This document shows positions 8,003-15,832 of a stretch of DNA of 48,805 nt, one piece after another. The translations under genes were made by a program, and so were the position numbers. Numbering within the stretch: position 1 is the first letter of the stretch; every line of letters begins with the position of its first letter. Source of the stretch: CAYMDJ01 sp964537525 (GTDB taxonomy: Archaea > Aenigmatarchaeota > Aenigmatarchaeia > QMZP01). Below the pieces are notes generated by a model. It was not told the DNA's origin. It saw nothing but the letters and a program-made list of their open reading frames with translations, and did no database searches. The stretch lies in contig CAZIAB010000002.1 in assembly GCA_964537525.1 (NCBI GenBank), positions 1 through 48,805 of the forward strand, in the 5' to 3' direction.

Positions 8003-8075
8003 TATCAGCTTACGGACGCTGTCGCCTGTCATGTTGGTCCAGTCGCAAGCTGATAAGCAACACACAAACTCTTGA
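8003..8075 (+). other. Structured repeat element G, copy 1
   Basis: Arms TATCAGCTT (8003-8011) and AAGCTGATA (8047-8055) enclose a 35-nt loop, followed by a tail AGCAACACACAAACTCTTGAG. A second copy at 28736 keeps the loop length, the CAGTCGCAAG side and the AAGCAACA...CTTGAG tail. In its stem one A-T pair is replaced by G-C. Both copies lie in divergent intergenic gaps on the same strand. Possible small RNA or leader element; family not recognised. Confidence 0.6.
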
Positions 8076-8124
8076 GGGGATGTTGGTTAGAAAAAAAGCG
8101 TTCACGAAAAAACCCATCCTGGAC

Positions 8125-8151
8125 AAATATATAAATTACGAAACCAAATAT
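8125..8151 (+). promoter_or_regulatory. Promoter of kinase-less sensor gene with AACCAAATAT box
   Basis: TATA-like AAATATATAAATT (8125-8137) is followed by AACCAAATAT (8142-8151) and the GTG start at 8156. The layout matches the promoters of lipoprotein 2 and the histidine kinase. Confidence 0.5.
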
Positions 8152-8155
8152 CATC

Positions 8156-9418
8156 GTGAAGCGCATTTTGAGCAAACAGAGGAATTTCAGGAGCCTGACT
8201 GTTACGTTAGCCGTTGCCTTTCTTGCGCTGGGTGCGGTGGTCATTCTCATTTCCAGCACCCTGAACATACATTTTACACTGCAGACCCAGCAGGAAGTCA
8301 TCGCAGAGCAGCAGCAGCTCATAGCAGGCGATGCCGCCGATACGGTCAGGGATTTCATTCAGGATAAGTTCGGCATGATGGACGCTGCAGTGAGCATCGG
8401 TAACATCGTGGCCGCAGACCATGAAAAGCAGGAATCTGTTCTGGAAACCCTCATCGGTCTCGACCCCTCCTTCCGCCAGGCTTTCCTGCTGAACGAGAAT
8501 AAGCAGGAGCTGGCAAGGGCATCACGGATATCTCATGTTTCAGGTACTCTCATAGACCATGAAAGCGATGAGCTCTTTTCCCAGGCAGGGCAGGGAGAAA
8601 GGGGAATCAGCTCCATATACATCGACGAGATAACGGGCGAGCCAATGATTATGATGGCGGTCCCTGTAACAGACATCTTTGGCGATTTCAGGGGAACCCT
8701 GATGGCAGAGGTGAACCTGAAGTTCATGTGGGACATGATATACAACATGAAGATTGGAAAGACCGGCCTTGCCTATGTGGTTGACAAGCAGGGCAACCTG
8801 ATAGCATTCGGTGACATAAGCCGCGTCCTGAGGGGGGACAACCTCGCCCGCCTGGACGAGGTGGCTGAATTCATAGCAGGGGACGAACTCAATCATGTAA
8901 GCAGCGCTGAGATATCAGAAGGCATACTGGGCAACCTCGTCGTTGCCAACCATGCACACCTTGTCAACCCCGACTGGGCAGTGGTCGTTGAGATGCCGGT
9001 GGAAGAGGCATACGAAACGATATACATAAGCATATGGCTTTCCCTGTTCACTATGCTGATAAGCTTCTTCCTTGCGATAATAGCAGGGCTCTACCTCTCG
9101 AGAAGGATTACCAAGCCCATAATAAGCCTGAGGAACGCCGCCATCAGGATAGGAAAAGGCGAGCTTGATACCAGGATAAAGGTCAGCACAAACAACGAAG
9201 TAGGAGAACTCGCTTCTGCCTTCAACCAGATGACAGAGGAACTCAAGAAATCAAGGAAGAAGATTGAGGATTACAGCAAGGGCCTCGAAAGGAAGGTTGC
9301 AGAGAGGACAAAGAAGCTCAGGGAATCTGAGAAGAGGTACAAGAACCTTTACAGCACTTACATGGAAATCCTTAACAAGGAATTTTATAATAAGAGGAAA
9401 GGAAAGGGAAAATCCTAG
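8156..9418 (+). CDS. dCACHE-HAMP membrane sensor without kinase domain
   Basis: 420 residues from GTG 8156. Layout: TM1 (about 17-36), double-CACHE-like extracytoplasmic domain (37-285), TM2 (about 290-312) ending in YLSRRITKPI, HAMP (313-365), coiled coil with LERKVAERTKKLRESEKRYKN (about 375-405). It then stops after a short basic tail, with no HisKA or HATPase domain. The final segment resembles the start of a PAS domain. Sensor, TM2 and HAMP are close to those of the histidine kinase at 13459 (shared stretches include VPVTDIFGDF/VPITDIFGDL, LNLKFMWD-type and VVVEMPVEEAY). It may pair with that kinase, act as a decoy, or be a truncated gene. Confidence 0.85.
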   Translation: MKRILSKQRNFRSLTVTLAVAFLALGAVVILISSTLNIHFTLQTQQEVIAEQQQLIAGDAADTVRDFIQDKFGMMDAAVSIGNIVAADHEKQESVLETLIGLDPSFRQAFLLNENKQELARASRISHVSGTLIDHESDELFSQAGQGERGISSIYIDEITGEPMIMMAVPVTDIFGDFRGTLMAEVNLKFMWDMIYNMKIGKTGLAYVVDKQGNLIAFGDISRVLRGDNLARLDEVAEFIAGDELNHVSSAEISEGILGNLVVANHAHLVNPDWAVVVEMPVEEAYETIYISIWLSLFTMLISFFLAIIAGLYLSRRITKPIISLRNAAIRIGKGELDTRIKVSTNNEVGELASAFNQMTEELKKSRKKIEDYSKGLERKVAERTKKLRESEKRYKNLYSTYMEILNKEFYNKRKGKGKS

Positions 9419-9451
9419 AAACGTTTCCCCGCAGAAACCAGAAATTTAGGA

Positions 9452-9478
9452 TATTTATATACACCCGGAACCAAATAT
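9452..9478 (+). promoter_or_regulatory. Promoter of the lipoprotein 2-3 unit with AACCAAATAT box
   Basis: TATA TATTTATATA (9452-9461) is followed by AACCAAATAT (9469-9478). The whole stretch 9452-9511 aligns with 13311-13370 upstream of the histidine kinase, including the GCGRTTGAAATGRGC end. Here an ATG-initiated four-codon frame (M-R-L-K-stop) overlaps the lipoprotein start. Confidence 0.6.
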
Positions 9479-9508
9479 TAAGCAATTGAGTAAAAACATG
9501 CGATTGAA

Positions 9509-10525
9509 ATGAGCCTTTGCAGGAACCTCAAATCAAGGCAGTTGACTCTTATTATAGTTTTGTCATTATCCCTTTGCATCCTCTCCAGCGGCTGCACCCA
9601 GACCCAGCCCGAGCAGAAGGTATACAACGTTGCAATCCTGTCAGGCCTTGATTTCCTTGCCGACACAACAGACGGTTTCAAGGAAGGCATGGAAAATCTG
9701 GGATACGTCGAGGGGGAGAACATAGTCTATGATGTTCAGATAGCCCCTGCTCCAATAGGCAACCAGGAAATAATCCAGAAGTTCGTGGATGACAAGGTTG
9801 ACCTCATCTTCGCCTTCCCCACTGAAGCATCAATGGAGACCAAGGAAGTCGCAGCCGGAACAGGGGTTCCAGTAGTCTTTGCCATCGCTAACATAGAGGA
9901 CACGGGTTTGGTTGATAGCGTCCGCCAGCCAGGGGGCGACATAACCGGCGTCCGCTACCCGGGACCTGACATTGCAATCAAGCGGTTCGAGATAATGCAG
10001 GAACTCGTTCCTGATGCCAAAATAATCTGGATACCCTACCAGCGCGGTTATCCCATTGTGGCCAGCCAGATGGAGGTTCTGCGCCAGCCTGCAGAGGATG
10101 CCGGAATCACGCTGATAGAGTTCCCGGCAGACAATGCGGCAGAGCTCCAGGCCGAGCTGGACAGGAGGGATACATTGGATGATATCGGCATTGATGCCAT
10201 AATGGCTGTGGCCGAACCTCTTTTCGTGACCCCCGATGCCTTTGAGGTAATGGGCAAATTCGCCTATGAACACCAGATTCCAATCGGCGGCGCCATAATG
10301 CTGGTAGGGGGATACGGCTCCATCTTTGGCGTGCACGTCAATGACGTAGAGGTGGGTAAGCAGGCAGCCACGCTTGCTGACAAGATACTGAAAGGGACTC
10401 CTGCCGGAACCATCCCGGTCGTTTCAGCTGAGAATTTCTTTGAGATAAACTACACCGTAGCCGAGAATCTTGGCGTGACGGTTCCTGAAGGCCTGCTCAG
10501 CATGGCAGATGAGGTATTCCGATAA
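9509..10525 (+). CDS. ABC_sub_bind-type substrate-binding lipoprotein 2 (COG2984)
   Basis: 338 residues. Signal peptide with lipobox LSSGC, a short TQTQPEQ linker and a PF04392-type binding-protein core (YNVAILSGLDFL, FVDDKVDLIFAFPTEAS, GDITGVRYPGPD, IIWIPYQRGYP, ADKILKGTPAGTIPV). It lies upstream of lipoprotein 3 with a 38-bp gap, and the two share long near-identical stretches even at DNA level (signal-peptide end; codons for RFEIMQELVPDAK), a mark of recent tandem duplication or gene conversion. No transporter partner genes are adjacent. A ligand-presenting role for the dCACHE sensors is inferred from neighbourhood and shared promoter only. Confidence 0.88.
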   Translation: MSLCRNLKSRQLTLIIVLSLSLCILSSGCTQTQPEQKVYNVAILSGLDFLADTTDGFKEGMENLGYVEGENIVYDVQIAPAPIGNQEIIQKFVDDKVDLIFAFPTEASMETKEVAAGTGVPVVFAIANIEDTGLVDSVRQPGGDITGVRYPGPDIAIKRFEIMQELVPDAKIIWIPYQRGYPIVASQMEVLRQPAEDAGITLIEFPADNAAELQAELDRRDTLDDIGIDAIMAVAEPLFVTPDAFEVMGKFAYEHQIPIGGAIMLVGGYGSIFGVHVNDVEVGKQAATLADKILKGTPAGTIPVVSAENFFEINYTVAENLGVTVPEGLLSMADEVFR

Positions 10526-10563
10526 CATATCATTATCAGAAAATAAATGGGGGATGATGGAGA

Positions 10564-11580
10564 TTGCATAAGAAATCCATGGAGAGGCAACTGGCACTTC
10601 TTGCAGTTTTGTCATTATCACTGTGCATATTTTCAAGCGGCTGCACCCAGACCCAGCCCGAGCAGAAGGTATACACCGTCGGGATGCTGAATGGGCTTGG
10701 AGAATTTCTGGAACAAATACCTGTCACGTTCAAGGCCAAGATGACCGAACTAGGATACATAGAAGGTGAGAACATAGTCTATGATGTTCAGAGCACTAAG
10801 TTCGAGCCGGAAAGGGAGCGGCAAATCCTTGAGAAGTTCGTGGAAGACGACGTGGACCTGATTTTCACGTTCCCTACAGAGGTATCCATGGCAGCCAAGG
10901 AAGCTAACGAGGGAACGGATGTCCCGGTCATATTCGCGATTGCCAACATAGAGGGAACCGGGCTTGTTGATAGCGTGAGAGAGCCTGGTGACCACATAAC
11001 AGGCGTCCGCTACCCGGGGCCGGACCTCGCAATCAAGCGGTTCGAGATAATGCAGGAGCTCGTTCCTGATGCCAAGACGATGTGGATACCCTACCAGCGG
11101 GGTTACCCGATTGTAGAGAACCAGATGGAGCTTTTGCGCCCGGCTGCACAGGAAGCAGACATCACGCTGATAGAGTTCCCGGCAGACAATGCGGCAGAGC
11201 TCCAGGCCGAACTCGATAGGCTGACCGCATCAGGGGACATAGGATTTGACGTTATATTGTTCATACCCGAGCCCCTCAGCACGATGCCCGATGCCTTTGA
11301 GGTGATGGGCAGATTCGCTTATGAAAACAACATCCCCATCGGGGGCCTTATGATGCAGGTTGGCGGATACGGCTCAATTTTCGGCATAAACGTCGATATC
11401 CCCAAGACGGCAGAGCAGGCAGCAATCCTTGCCGACAAGATACTGAGGGGAACGCCAGCCGGAACCATACCGGTCGTTTCATCAGAGAGCTATTTTGAAA
11501 TAAACTACACCGTTGCACAGCAATTCGGAATAAACGTCAGCGAGGGCCTGCTGGTAAGGGCAGATGACATCCTCTACTAA
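10564..11580 (+). CDS. ABC_sub_bind-type substrate-binding lipoprotein 3 (COG2984)
   Basis: 338 residues from TTG 10564, which supplies the basic HKKSMERQ signal-peptide head; ATG 10579 would remove most of that charge. Lipobox FSSGC is followed by the same TQTQPEQ linker and a PF04392-type core as lipoprotein 2. The ligand-facing stretches differ (GMLNGLGEFLEQ in place of AILSGLDFLADT, and a different loop near residue 275), so it may bind another ligand. It is probably in one transcription unit with lipoprotein 2. No permease or ATPase gene is nearby. Confidence 0.88.
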   Translation: MHKKSMERQLALLAVLSLSLCIFSSGCTQTQPEQKVYTVGMLNGLGEFLEQIPVTFKAKMTELGYIEGENIVYDVQSTKFEPERERQILEKFVEDDVDLIFTFPTEVSMAAKEANEGTDVPVIFAIANIEGTGLVDSVREPGDHITGVRYPGPDLAIKRFEIMQELVPDAKTMWIPYQRGYPIVENQMELLRPAAQEADITLIEFPADNAAELQAELDRLTASGDIGFDVILFIPEPLSTMPDAFEVMGRFAYENNIPIGGLMMQVGGYGSIFGINVDIPKTAEQAAILADKILRGTPAGTIPVVSSESYFEINYTVAQQFGINVSEGLLVRADDILY

Positions 11581-11623
11581 CCTTTTTACTGTTATAAGTT
11601 CTTCGCCAGTTAACCACAAGAAT

Positions 11624-11653
11624 GCCGCATTAATCCAATAGGGTGAATGCGGC
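11624..11653. repeat. Dispersed hairpin element (copy F)
   Basis: Arms GCCGCATT and AATGCGGC (8 bp) enclose a 14-nt loop with the conserved ATCCAAT. Relative to copies D and E the stem carries a paired T-to-C and A-to-G change. It lies 43 nt after the lipoprotein 3 stop and about 100 nt before the Nudix start. Confidence 0.75.
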
Positions 11654-11758
11654 TGACTAAATCTGGCAGGCAACACCAACGAATCCTGCTTGCTGACAAA
11701 AGGCTTCATCCAAAAAGAATTAGGCAATGTTTATATTGTTTTTCGTCCAAAAACTATC

Positions 11759-12247
11759 ATGCCAGAAAGGATACCCACTGCCGGAGTCTTATTGTATGTA
11801 GGAAGCAGAGTTCTCCTTGTCAGGCACACGGAATTTGCCAAACTACCTACTGGTTCATACGGCTTTCCTGCAGGAGGGATAGAACCCAACGAATCGTCCG
11901 TTGAAACCGCGGTGCGTGAGCTCTGGGAAGAAACAGGATTTATCACATGGCCAATTTACCTATATAAAATAGTGGAGAAAGAGAACACCATCAAGTTCAA
12001 GGACGGATGGCATGACGGCACCATTGATATATATCTCTGCACAAGATATTCATATCAAAGAAAGTCCAGTAAAGAAACGATAGCCGAACTTATAGAAGTA
12101 GAAGATTTGGATAAATTACCTCTGCTGGTTTCTGACGATGTGATTGAAATCCCCAGAAAATATCAAAACTTCACTCCGCTAGCCTGGACTCTAGGCGTCC
12201 AACCCCTTCAGGATATGGTCGGTCTCCCTCTTAACGTCGACTTCTGA
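11759..12247 (+). CDS. Nudix hydrolase
   Basis: 162 residues. The complete Nudix box begins at GGIEPNE and runs through SSVETAVRELWEETGF (GX5EX7REUXEEXGU), so the magnesium-binding glutamates are present. It hydrolyses some nucleoside diphosphate derivative, but the substrate cannot be told. ATG 11759 is about 25 nt after a TATA (TTTATATT, 11730-11737), so a leaderless transcript is likely. The gene is visibly richer in A/T codons than its neighbours. Its last 57 bp run antisense into the rpa gene end, as if its original stop was lost on insertion. Both features suggest acquisition by transfer. Confidence 0.85.
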   Translation: MPERIPTAGVLLYVGSRVLLVRHTEFAKLPTGSYGFPAGGIEPNESSVETAVRELWEETGFITWPIYLYKIVEKENTIKFKDGWHDGTIDIYLCTRYSYQRKSSKETIAELIEVEDLDKLPLLVSDDVIEIPRKYQNFTPLAWTLGVQPLQDMVGLPLNVDF

Positions 12248-13204
12248 GATGCTGTTGACAATCATCTCTATCCTCTCTGTGTAATCATTCCTCTTGACCC
12301 TTCCCTGGAAGATGAACTCCTTCCCTAGGTTGGGGAAGTCATCAAAAATGGCTGCCGCTTCGGACTTCTTCAGGGCAATCTCTCTCAGTTCTTCTGTGCT
12401 CTTCCCGAACATACTCTCTGCCTGCTCCCTGAAGAATGTCGCCCTTATGTTACCTGTGCCATCGTCTATTATCCCTGACATCACCAGGGCATACGAGGGC
12501 TTGACCTCCTTGTGCTCGTCGCAAACCCACTTGCCGTCAGCCTGCTTGACCCTGGAGCTGCATTCAGGGCAGACCTCGAAGAAAGGGTTCCTCGCGAACA
12601 CCTGGACAAGGGCTGCCCTTGCCTCCACGTTCTGCCCCTCCTTCACGTCGGCAAGTTCCTTCCTCTGGACCCTGCTGAAGCCCTCATCCATGACCTCCTT
12701 GTTCGGCATCTCCACGACGGTATCGGCCTTCTGGAGACTCCCCCTGCCGAGCCTCAGCTCAGGGCTGTCCCTGTTGTCAGCCTTTGACCAGCATCCCTGT
12801 ATCCTCACGGTCTCCCCCTCTTTAAGCTTCCCCTCCTTTACGAGGGAGGTCTCGTCGTTCCACAGGGACATCCTGATAATCCCTGTCTCGTCACCAAGGA
12901 GGATATTGATGACGCACCCCTTCTTTCCGTTCCTCTCGAACCCCCTCTCGTCATAAATCCTGACCACCCTGGCGACCAGGTCAATTGACCTCAGACCGGA
13001 AACTATGTTCCTTATCTTGAACTCCCTCCTGCTCTCCTGGATGAGGTTTATTCCCATCTCCCTGGCTACCATGTATGCGGCGCCCTCCTCGGAAACAAGC
13101 CCTGACAATTCGTCCTGCTTCTCAGATATCATCTTCTTTACCTTTGCGGGAGTCTCCCCGCTGGTCTCGCATATCTTCTCCATTATCTTTTCAGTCGAAA
13201 ACAT
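12191..13204 (-). CDS. rpa: Replication factor A (single-stranded-DNA-binding protein, zinc-finger type)
   Basis: 337 residues. OB-fold 1 spans about residues 70-165 (SIDLVARVVRIYDERG, GDETGIIRMSLWND). OB-fold 2 (about 190-320) holds an inserted zinc finger, CPEC near 213 and CDEH near 228, as in euryarchaeal RPA41-type subunits. It coats single-stranded DNA in replication and repair. ATG 13204 is chosen because GGGTGTGG precedes it; an upstream in-frame start would add a 13-residue Cys-containing tail without support. TATA TTTTTAAAG lies near 13277-13285. The 3' end overlaps the convergent Nudix gene by 57 bp. Confidence 0.92.
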   Translation of the reverse strand: MFSTEKIMEKICETSGETPAKVKKMISEKQDELSGLVSEEGAAYMVAREMGINLIQESRREFKIRNIVSGLRSIDLVARVVRIYDERGFERNGKKGCVINILLGDETGIIRMSLWNDETSLVKEGKLKEGETVRIQGCWSKADNRDSPELRLGRGSLQKADTVVEMPNKEVMDEGFSRVQRKELADVKEGQNVEARAALVQVFARNPFFEVCPECSSRVKQADGKWVCDEHKEVKPSYALVMSGIIDDGTGNIRATFFREQAESMFGKSTEELREIALKKSEAAAIFDDFPNLGKEFIFQGRVKRNDYTERIEMIVNSISEVDVKRETDHILKGLDA

Positions 13205-13314
13205 TCCACACCCACAAACGATATCATGCAAACCATAAAACAAGGCAAGGCCTGCCCTTAATTATGGTGAAAAAGCTTTTTAAAGATGTCGTGGCTTTCG
13301 TCCCAACCAAAACC

Positions 13315-13341
13315 ATTTATATTCGCCCCTAACCAAGATAT
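13315..13341 (+). promoter_or_regulatory. Promoter of the histidine kinase unit with AACCAAGATAT box
   Basis: TATA ATTTATATT (13315-13323) is followed by AACCAAGATAT (13331-13341), aligned base for base with the lipoprotein 2 promoter. The leader from there to the kinase start is about 110 nt and contains a 21-codon frame. Confidence 0.6.
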
Positions 13342-13367
13342 TAAGAAAAATAAGATGTGCGGTTGAA

Positions 13368-13433
13368 ATGGGCATGGGCAGCAATGTTGGGTCTGGTTAC
13401 GAGATATTTTTGATAATCCCAGAAATCATATAG
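13368..13433 (+). CDS. Possible 21-residue leader peptide or gene remnant
   Basis: ATG 13368 lies at the position equivalent to the lipoprotein 2 start codon in an otherwise homologous promoter and leader. The frame reads MGMGSNVGSGYEIF and ends EII at TAG 13431-13433, 25 nt before the kinase start. It may be a leader peptide, or what remains of a lipoprotein gene once located here. Confidence 0.3.
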   Translation: MGMGSNVGSGYEIFLIIPEII

Positions 13434-13458
13434 AGCGTTAAAGAACAAATGGGTGCCA

Positions 13459-15399
13459 ATGAAAATCCCAGGGAACACGAGCAAGTTCAGGAGCCTGACA
13501 TTCACGCTAGCCGTTGCCTTTCTTGCACTGAGTGCCATCATGCTCATGATTTCCAGCAGCATGAACATGTATTTCAGCATACAGACCCAGCAGAGCGTTA
13601 TTGACAGCCAGCAGAAGCTCATTGCAAAGGAGGCCGCGGATTCTGTCCGGGGATTCATCGCAGAAAAATTCAGCGAGCTTGAGGGTGCGGTCAAGCTCTG
13701 CGACATGGGAATCTCAACAAATGAAGAGCAGAAGAAGGTGATGGATAAGCTCCTTGGCATTGAGCACTCATTCCGCCAGATTGCCACACTGGACATGCAG
13801 GGAAATGAGTTGGCTAAGGTTTCCCGCCTGTCAAGCCTGCAGGTAGGATATCTCAATGAAGAGGTCCTGCACGATTTCTTCACCGATGCTGAAAAGGAAA
13901 GGCAAATCAGCCCCATATTCATCGATGAAACAACGAGCGAGCCCCTGATTATAATCTCGGTTCCCATAACTGACATCTTTGGTGATTTGAAGGGGGTTCT
14001 CGTGGCCGACGTCAACCTGAAGTTCATGTGGGACCTTGTTGCAGGCATAAAGGTCGGGGAGAGCGGTACGACCTATGTAGTCGATGGCGATGGCAACCTG
14101 ATAGCATTCAGCGACATCAGCCGGGTCCTGAGAAGGGAGAGCCTGATATACCTGGATGAGGTCAGTGAATTCGCGATGGGGAACGAGAAGGTGCATACGG
14201 ACGAGGCCGAGATATCCATAGGAATCACAGGAAATCAGGTCGTAACTACCCATGCCCATCTCGGCATTCCCGACTGGGCAGTCGTTGTAGAGATGCCCGT
14301 GGAAGAGGCATACAGGGACGTAATCATGGAGCTTACGCTCTCCGTAGCGGTCATTATCATGAGCTTTGTCCTTGCAATTCTTGCAGGATTCTACCTCTCG
14401 AGGAGGATTACGAGACCCATAATAAGCCTGAGGGACGCTGCCATCAAGATAGGAAAGGGGAATCTTGACGCTAAAATAAGGGTGAAGACAAAGAACGAGG
14501 TGGGAGAGCTCGCTTCTGCGTTCAACCAGATGACCGGCGACCTCAAGAAATCAAGGAAGAAGCTGGAGGAATACAGCAGGACTCTCGAGGAGAAGGTAAA
14601 GGAGAGGACAAAGGAGCTGGAAATCAAGGACAAGAAACTCCTGAGCCAGAACGTGGATCTCAAGAGGCTGGACAAGGAGAAGGACGAGTTCATCTCCATA
14701 GCAGCACACGAGCTGAAGACCCCGCTCACCAGCATAAAGGGATTCGCCCAGCTCATGCAGAACGACAAGATAATGGGCGACAAGGAGAAGAGGAAGCACT
14801 ACCTCGAACTGGTAAACGAGAACACGGTAAGGCTCTACAATCTCATCCTCGATTTGGTCGATTCCTCGAGACTCAGCCTGGGGAAGCTCGACCTGGACAT
14901 AACAGAGGTCGATGCCAGCAAGGTATTCAGCGACATCAGGGAGAATATGAGCATCGTGATAAAGGAGAAGGGCATCAAGCCCGTCTTCTCAATGGGGCAG
15001 AACATCCCGAAAATGAGCGCAGACCCCGAGAGGCTGATGCAGATAATAAGGAACCTGATAGTCAATGCCACCCACTTCACCCCCAAGGGAGGGACCATAT
15101 CGCTCAGCGTCATGAAGAAAGGGGATTTCGTGCAGTTCGAGATAAAGGACACTGGCGAGGGCATACCCAAGGAAAAGCAGAAGCACATATTCTCCAGGTT
15201 CTACCAGGCAGACGCCTCACTCACGAGGAAGGTGAAGGGCTCTGGCCTCGGGCTCTCCATATGCCAGGGCCTCGTAGAGCTCATGGGAGGCAAGATATGG
15301 TTCAAGTCAGCGGAGGGGAAGGGAACGACTTTTTATTTCACCCTTCCCATATATAAAGAAGGTGCTAAAATTGGGAAAAAGGATAATGGTAGTGGATGA
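13459..15399 (+). CDS. dCACHE-HAMP sensor histidine kinase
   Basis: 646 residues. TM1 (about 15-35), double-CACHE-like sensor (36-285), TM2 (about 290-313), HAMP (314-364), coiled coil (365-408), HisKA with phospho-acceptor His417 in AAHELKTPLTS, and HATPase with the N box near Asn536, G1 DTGEGIP (564-570), F box FSRFYQ and G2 GSGLGLS (594-600). All catalytic motifs are intact. Extracellular or periplasmic-face sensing with cytosolic phosphotransfer is expected. ATG 13459 aligns with the start of the paralog at 8156; GTG 13453 is in frame. Its 3' end overlaps the receiver gene, so the pair is one operon. Such kinases in archaea are usually of bacterial origin. Confidence 0.93.
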   Translation: MKIPGNTSKFRSLTFTLAVAFLALSAIMLMISSSMNMYFSIQTQQSVIDSQQKLIAKEAADSVRGFIAEKFSELEGAVKLCDMGISTNEEQKKVMDKLLGIEHSFRQIATLDMQGNELAKVSRLSSLQVGYLNEEVLHDFFTDAEKERQISPIFIDETTSEPLIIISVPITDIFGDLKGVLVADVNLKFMWDLVAGIKVGESGTTYVVDGDGNLIAFSDISRVLRRESLIYLDEVSEFAMGNEKVHTDEAEISIGITGNQVVTTHAHLGIPDWAVVVEMPVEEAYRDVIMELTLSVAVIIMSFVLAILAGFYLSRRITRPIISLRDAAIKIGKGNLDAKIRVKTKNEVGELASAFNQMTGDLKKSRKKLEEYSRTLEEKVKERTKELEIKDKKLLSQNVDLKRLDKEKDEFISIAAHELKTPLTSIKGFAQLMQNDKIMGDKEKRKHYLELVNENTVRLYNLILDLVDSSRLSLGKLDLDITEVDASKVFSDIRENMSIVIKEKGIKPVFSMGQNIPKMSADPERLMQIIRNLIVNATHFTPKGGTISLSVMKKGDFVQFEIKDTGEGIPKEKQKHIFSRFYQADASLTRKVKGSGLGLSICQGLVELMGGKIWFKSAEGKGTTFYFTLPIYKEGAKIGKKDNGSG

Positions 15400-15739
15400 C
15401 GAGCCGGACACGATTGAACTGACCAAGACCGTGCTGGAGATGAGTGGCTTCGAGGTAACGGCCTTCACTGATTCAAAGTCGGCACTGGATTCCCTGAAGA
15501 AGGGTCCCCTGCCCGACCTGATTGCGCTGGACATGAGGATGCCCCATATAAGCGGCCCTGATTTCTGCGAGAAAGTGAGGGCAGACCCGAGGACAAAGGA
15601 CCTGAAGATTGTCTTCTTCACAGCGTCCAGCTTCAGGGAGGATGTGATAGTGAAGAAATACGGGGTCTTGGGATACATCTTCAAGCCCTTCGACAACGAC
15701 CAGCTCGTGAAGGACATAAACAGGTATCTTGGAAAGTAA
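15371..15739 (+). CDS. Stand-alone response-regulator receiver domain
   Basis: 122 residues, receiver only. Acidic pocket DDE at 9-11, phospho-acceptor Asp54 in ALDMRMP, Thr in FFTAS and Lys in FKPFD are all present. There is no DNA-binding or output domain, as is common for archaeal regulators that act by protein contact. It overlaps the kinase gene by 29 bp, so the kinase is the likely phosphodonor. TTG 15371 is favoured because AAGGTG lies 6 nt upstream; GTG 15362 is an in-frame alternative. The target is unknown. Confidence 0.9.
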   Translation: MGKRIMVVDDEPDTIELTKTVLEMSGFEVTAFTDSKSALDSLKKGPLPDLIALDMRMPHISGPDFCEKVRADPRTKDLKIVFFTASSFREDVIVKKYGVLGYIFKPFDNDQLVKDINRYLGK

Positions 15740-15832
15740 TCCCCTTACAGGGAACCAATTACCGGAAAAAAGGATTAACCTTTAAAGCTTTTATACAAAT
15801 TCTCTCTATAATAGCGACAGCAGGTGCAACTT

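Noticed and set aside
5676..11580. A complete ABC importer operon
   Set aside because: No permease or ATPase gene lies between or beside the three binding lipoproteins.
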